From CALGLS01 sp045105695 (GTDB lineage Bacteria; Bacteroidota; Bacteroidia; Chitinophagales; Saprospiraceae), in the NCBI GenBank assembly GCA_045105695.1, contig JBGCDT010000504.1:1-14296 (forward strand): 14,296 bases of DNA, read 5' to 3'. Positions 14,161 to 14,296 of this stretch are shown piece after piece. The position numbers and the translations under genes were made by a program. Each line of letters opens with the position of its first letter. Positions within the stretch are counted from its first letter, which is position 1. The notes beneath the pieces were generated by a model. That model saw nothing but the letters and a program-made list of their open reading frames with translations, did no database searches and was not told where the DNA came from.

Positions 14161-14267
14161 GATAAGGTTGATAAGGTTGATAAGGTTGATAAGGTTGATA
14201 AGGTTGATAAGGTTGATAAGGTTGATAAGGTTGATAAGGTTGATAAGGTTGATAAGGTTGATAAGGT
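14161..14267. repeat. perfect 9-base tandem repeat (gataaggtt), 11.9 copies
   Basis: Eleven identical copies of gataaggtt run from 14161 to 14259, followed by gataaggt (14260-14267). On the minus strand the unit reads cct-tat-caa (Pro-Tyr-Gln), in frame with the membrane-protein gene. With the cag codon at 14159-14161 this makes 12 consecutive Pro-Tyr-Gln units directly before its presumed start. The identity of all copies points to recent expansion by slippage, so copy number may vary between strains. There are no spacers, so it is not CRISPR. Confidence 0.95.
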
Positions 14268-14296
14268 AAAAAGATTATGTGGTATTGAGAACGAAA

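Noticed and set aside
14161..14267. CRISPR array or plasmid iterons
   Set aside because: The units are only 9 bases, directly contiguous, with no spacers, and there is no replication or cas gene nearby.

Overview
The window looks like a chromosomal segment of a Bacteroidota bacterium, probably of the Saprospiria/Lewinella type; the class is an inference. The phylum rests on a secreted protein with a type IX secretion (T9SS) sorting domain, a Bacteroidota-style LptD, an LptD / amidase / MlaD cluster, absence of clear Shine-Dalgarno sequences, and AT-rich intergenic repeats. There are no RNA genes, phage genes, insertion-sequence transposases or CRISPR arrays.

Layout. Positions 210-2534 (+) encode a two-domain Clp/Hsp100-like AAA+ ATPase whose first ATPase domain is degenerate and whose second lacks the usual pore loop. 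A 453-base gap with a nested inverted-repeat element follows, then a T9SS-sorted secreted protein (2988-3902, +). The minus-strand block 3966-8795 is transcribed as lptD, then folK fused in frame to a DinB-like domain, then a deoxynucleoside kinase. A divergent intergenic region (8796-9021) separates lptD from a plus-strand series: an N-acetylmuramoyl-L-alanine amidase with a SPOR-like tail, an MlaD/MCE protein, and a SAM methyltransferase whose start overlaps the mlaD end. murB (12172-13215, -) converges on the methyltransferase and overlaps it by 17 bases. Next come a 352-base gap with another inverted-repeat element and a minus-strand membrane protein (13568-14155). The right end holds a perfect 9-base tandem repeat that stays in frame with that membrane protein.

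Working together. The centre of the window is a cell-envelope island: LPS insertion into the outer membrane (LptD), peptidoglycan hydrolysis (amidase), phospholipid transport (MlaD) and peptidoglycan precursor synthesis (MurB). FolK and the deoxynucleoside kinase serve folate and nucleotide metabolism and probably form an operon.

Items most worth a second look are the AAA+ protein with its degenerate D1 and shortened D2 pore loop, the FolK-DinB fusion, the in-frame Pro-Tyr-Gln repeat at the right end, and three intergenic inverted-repeat structures. I see no clearly new multi-gene system.
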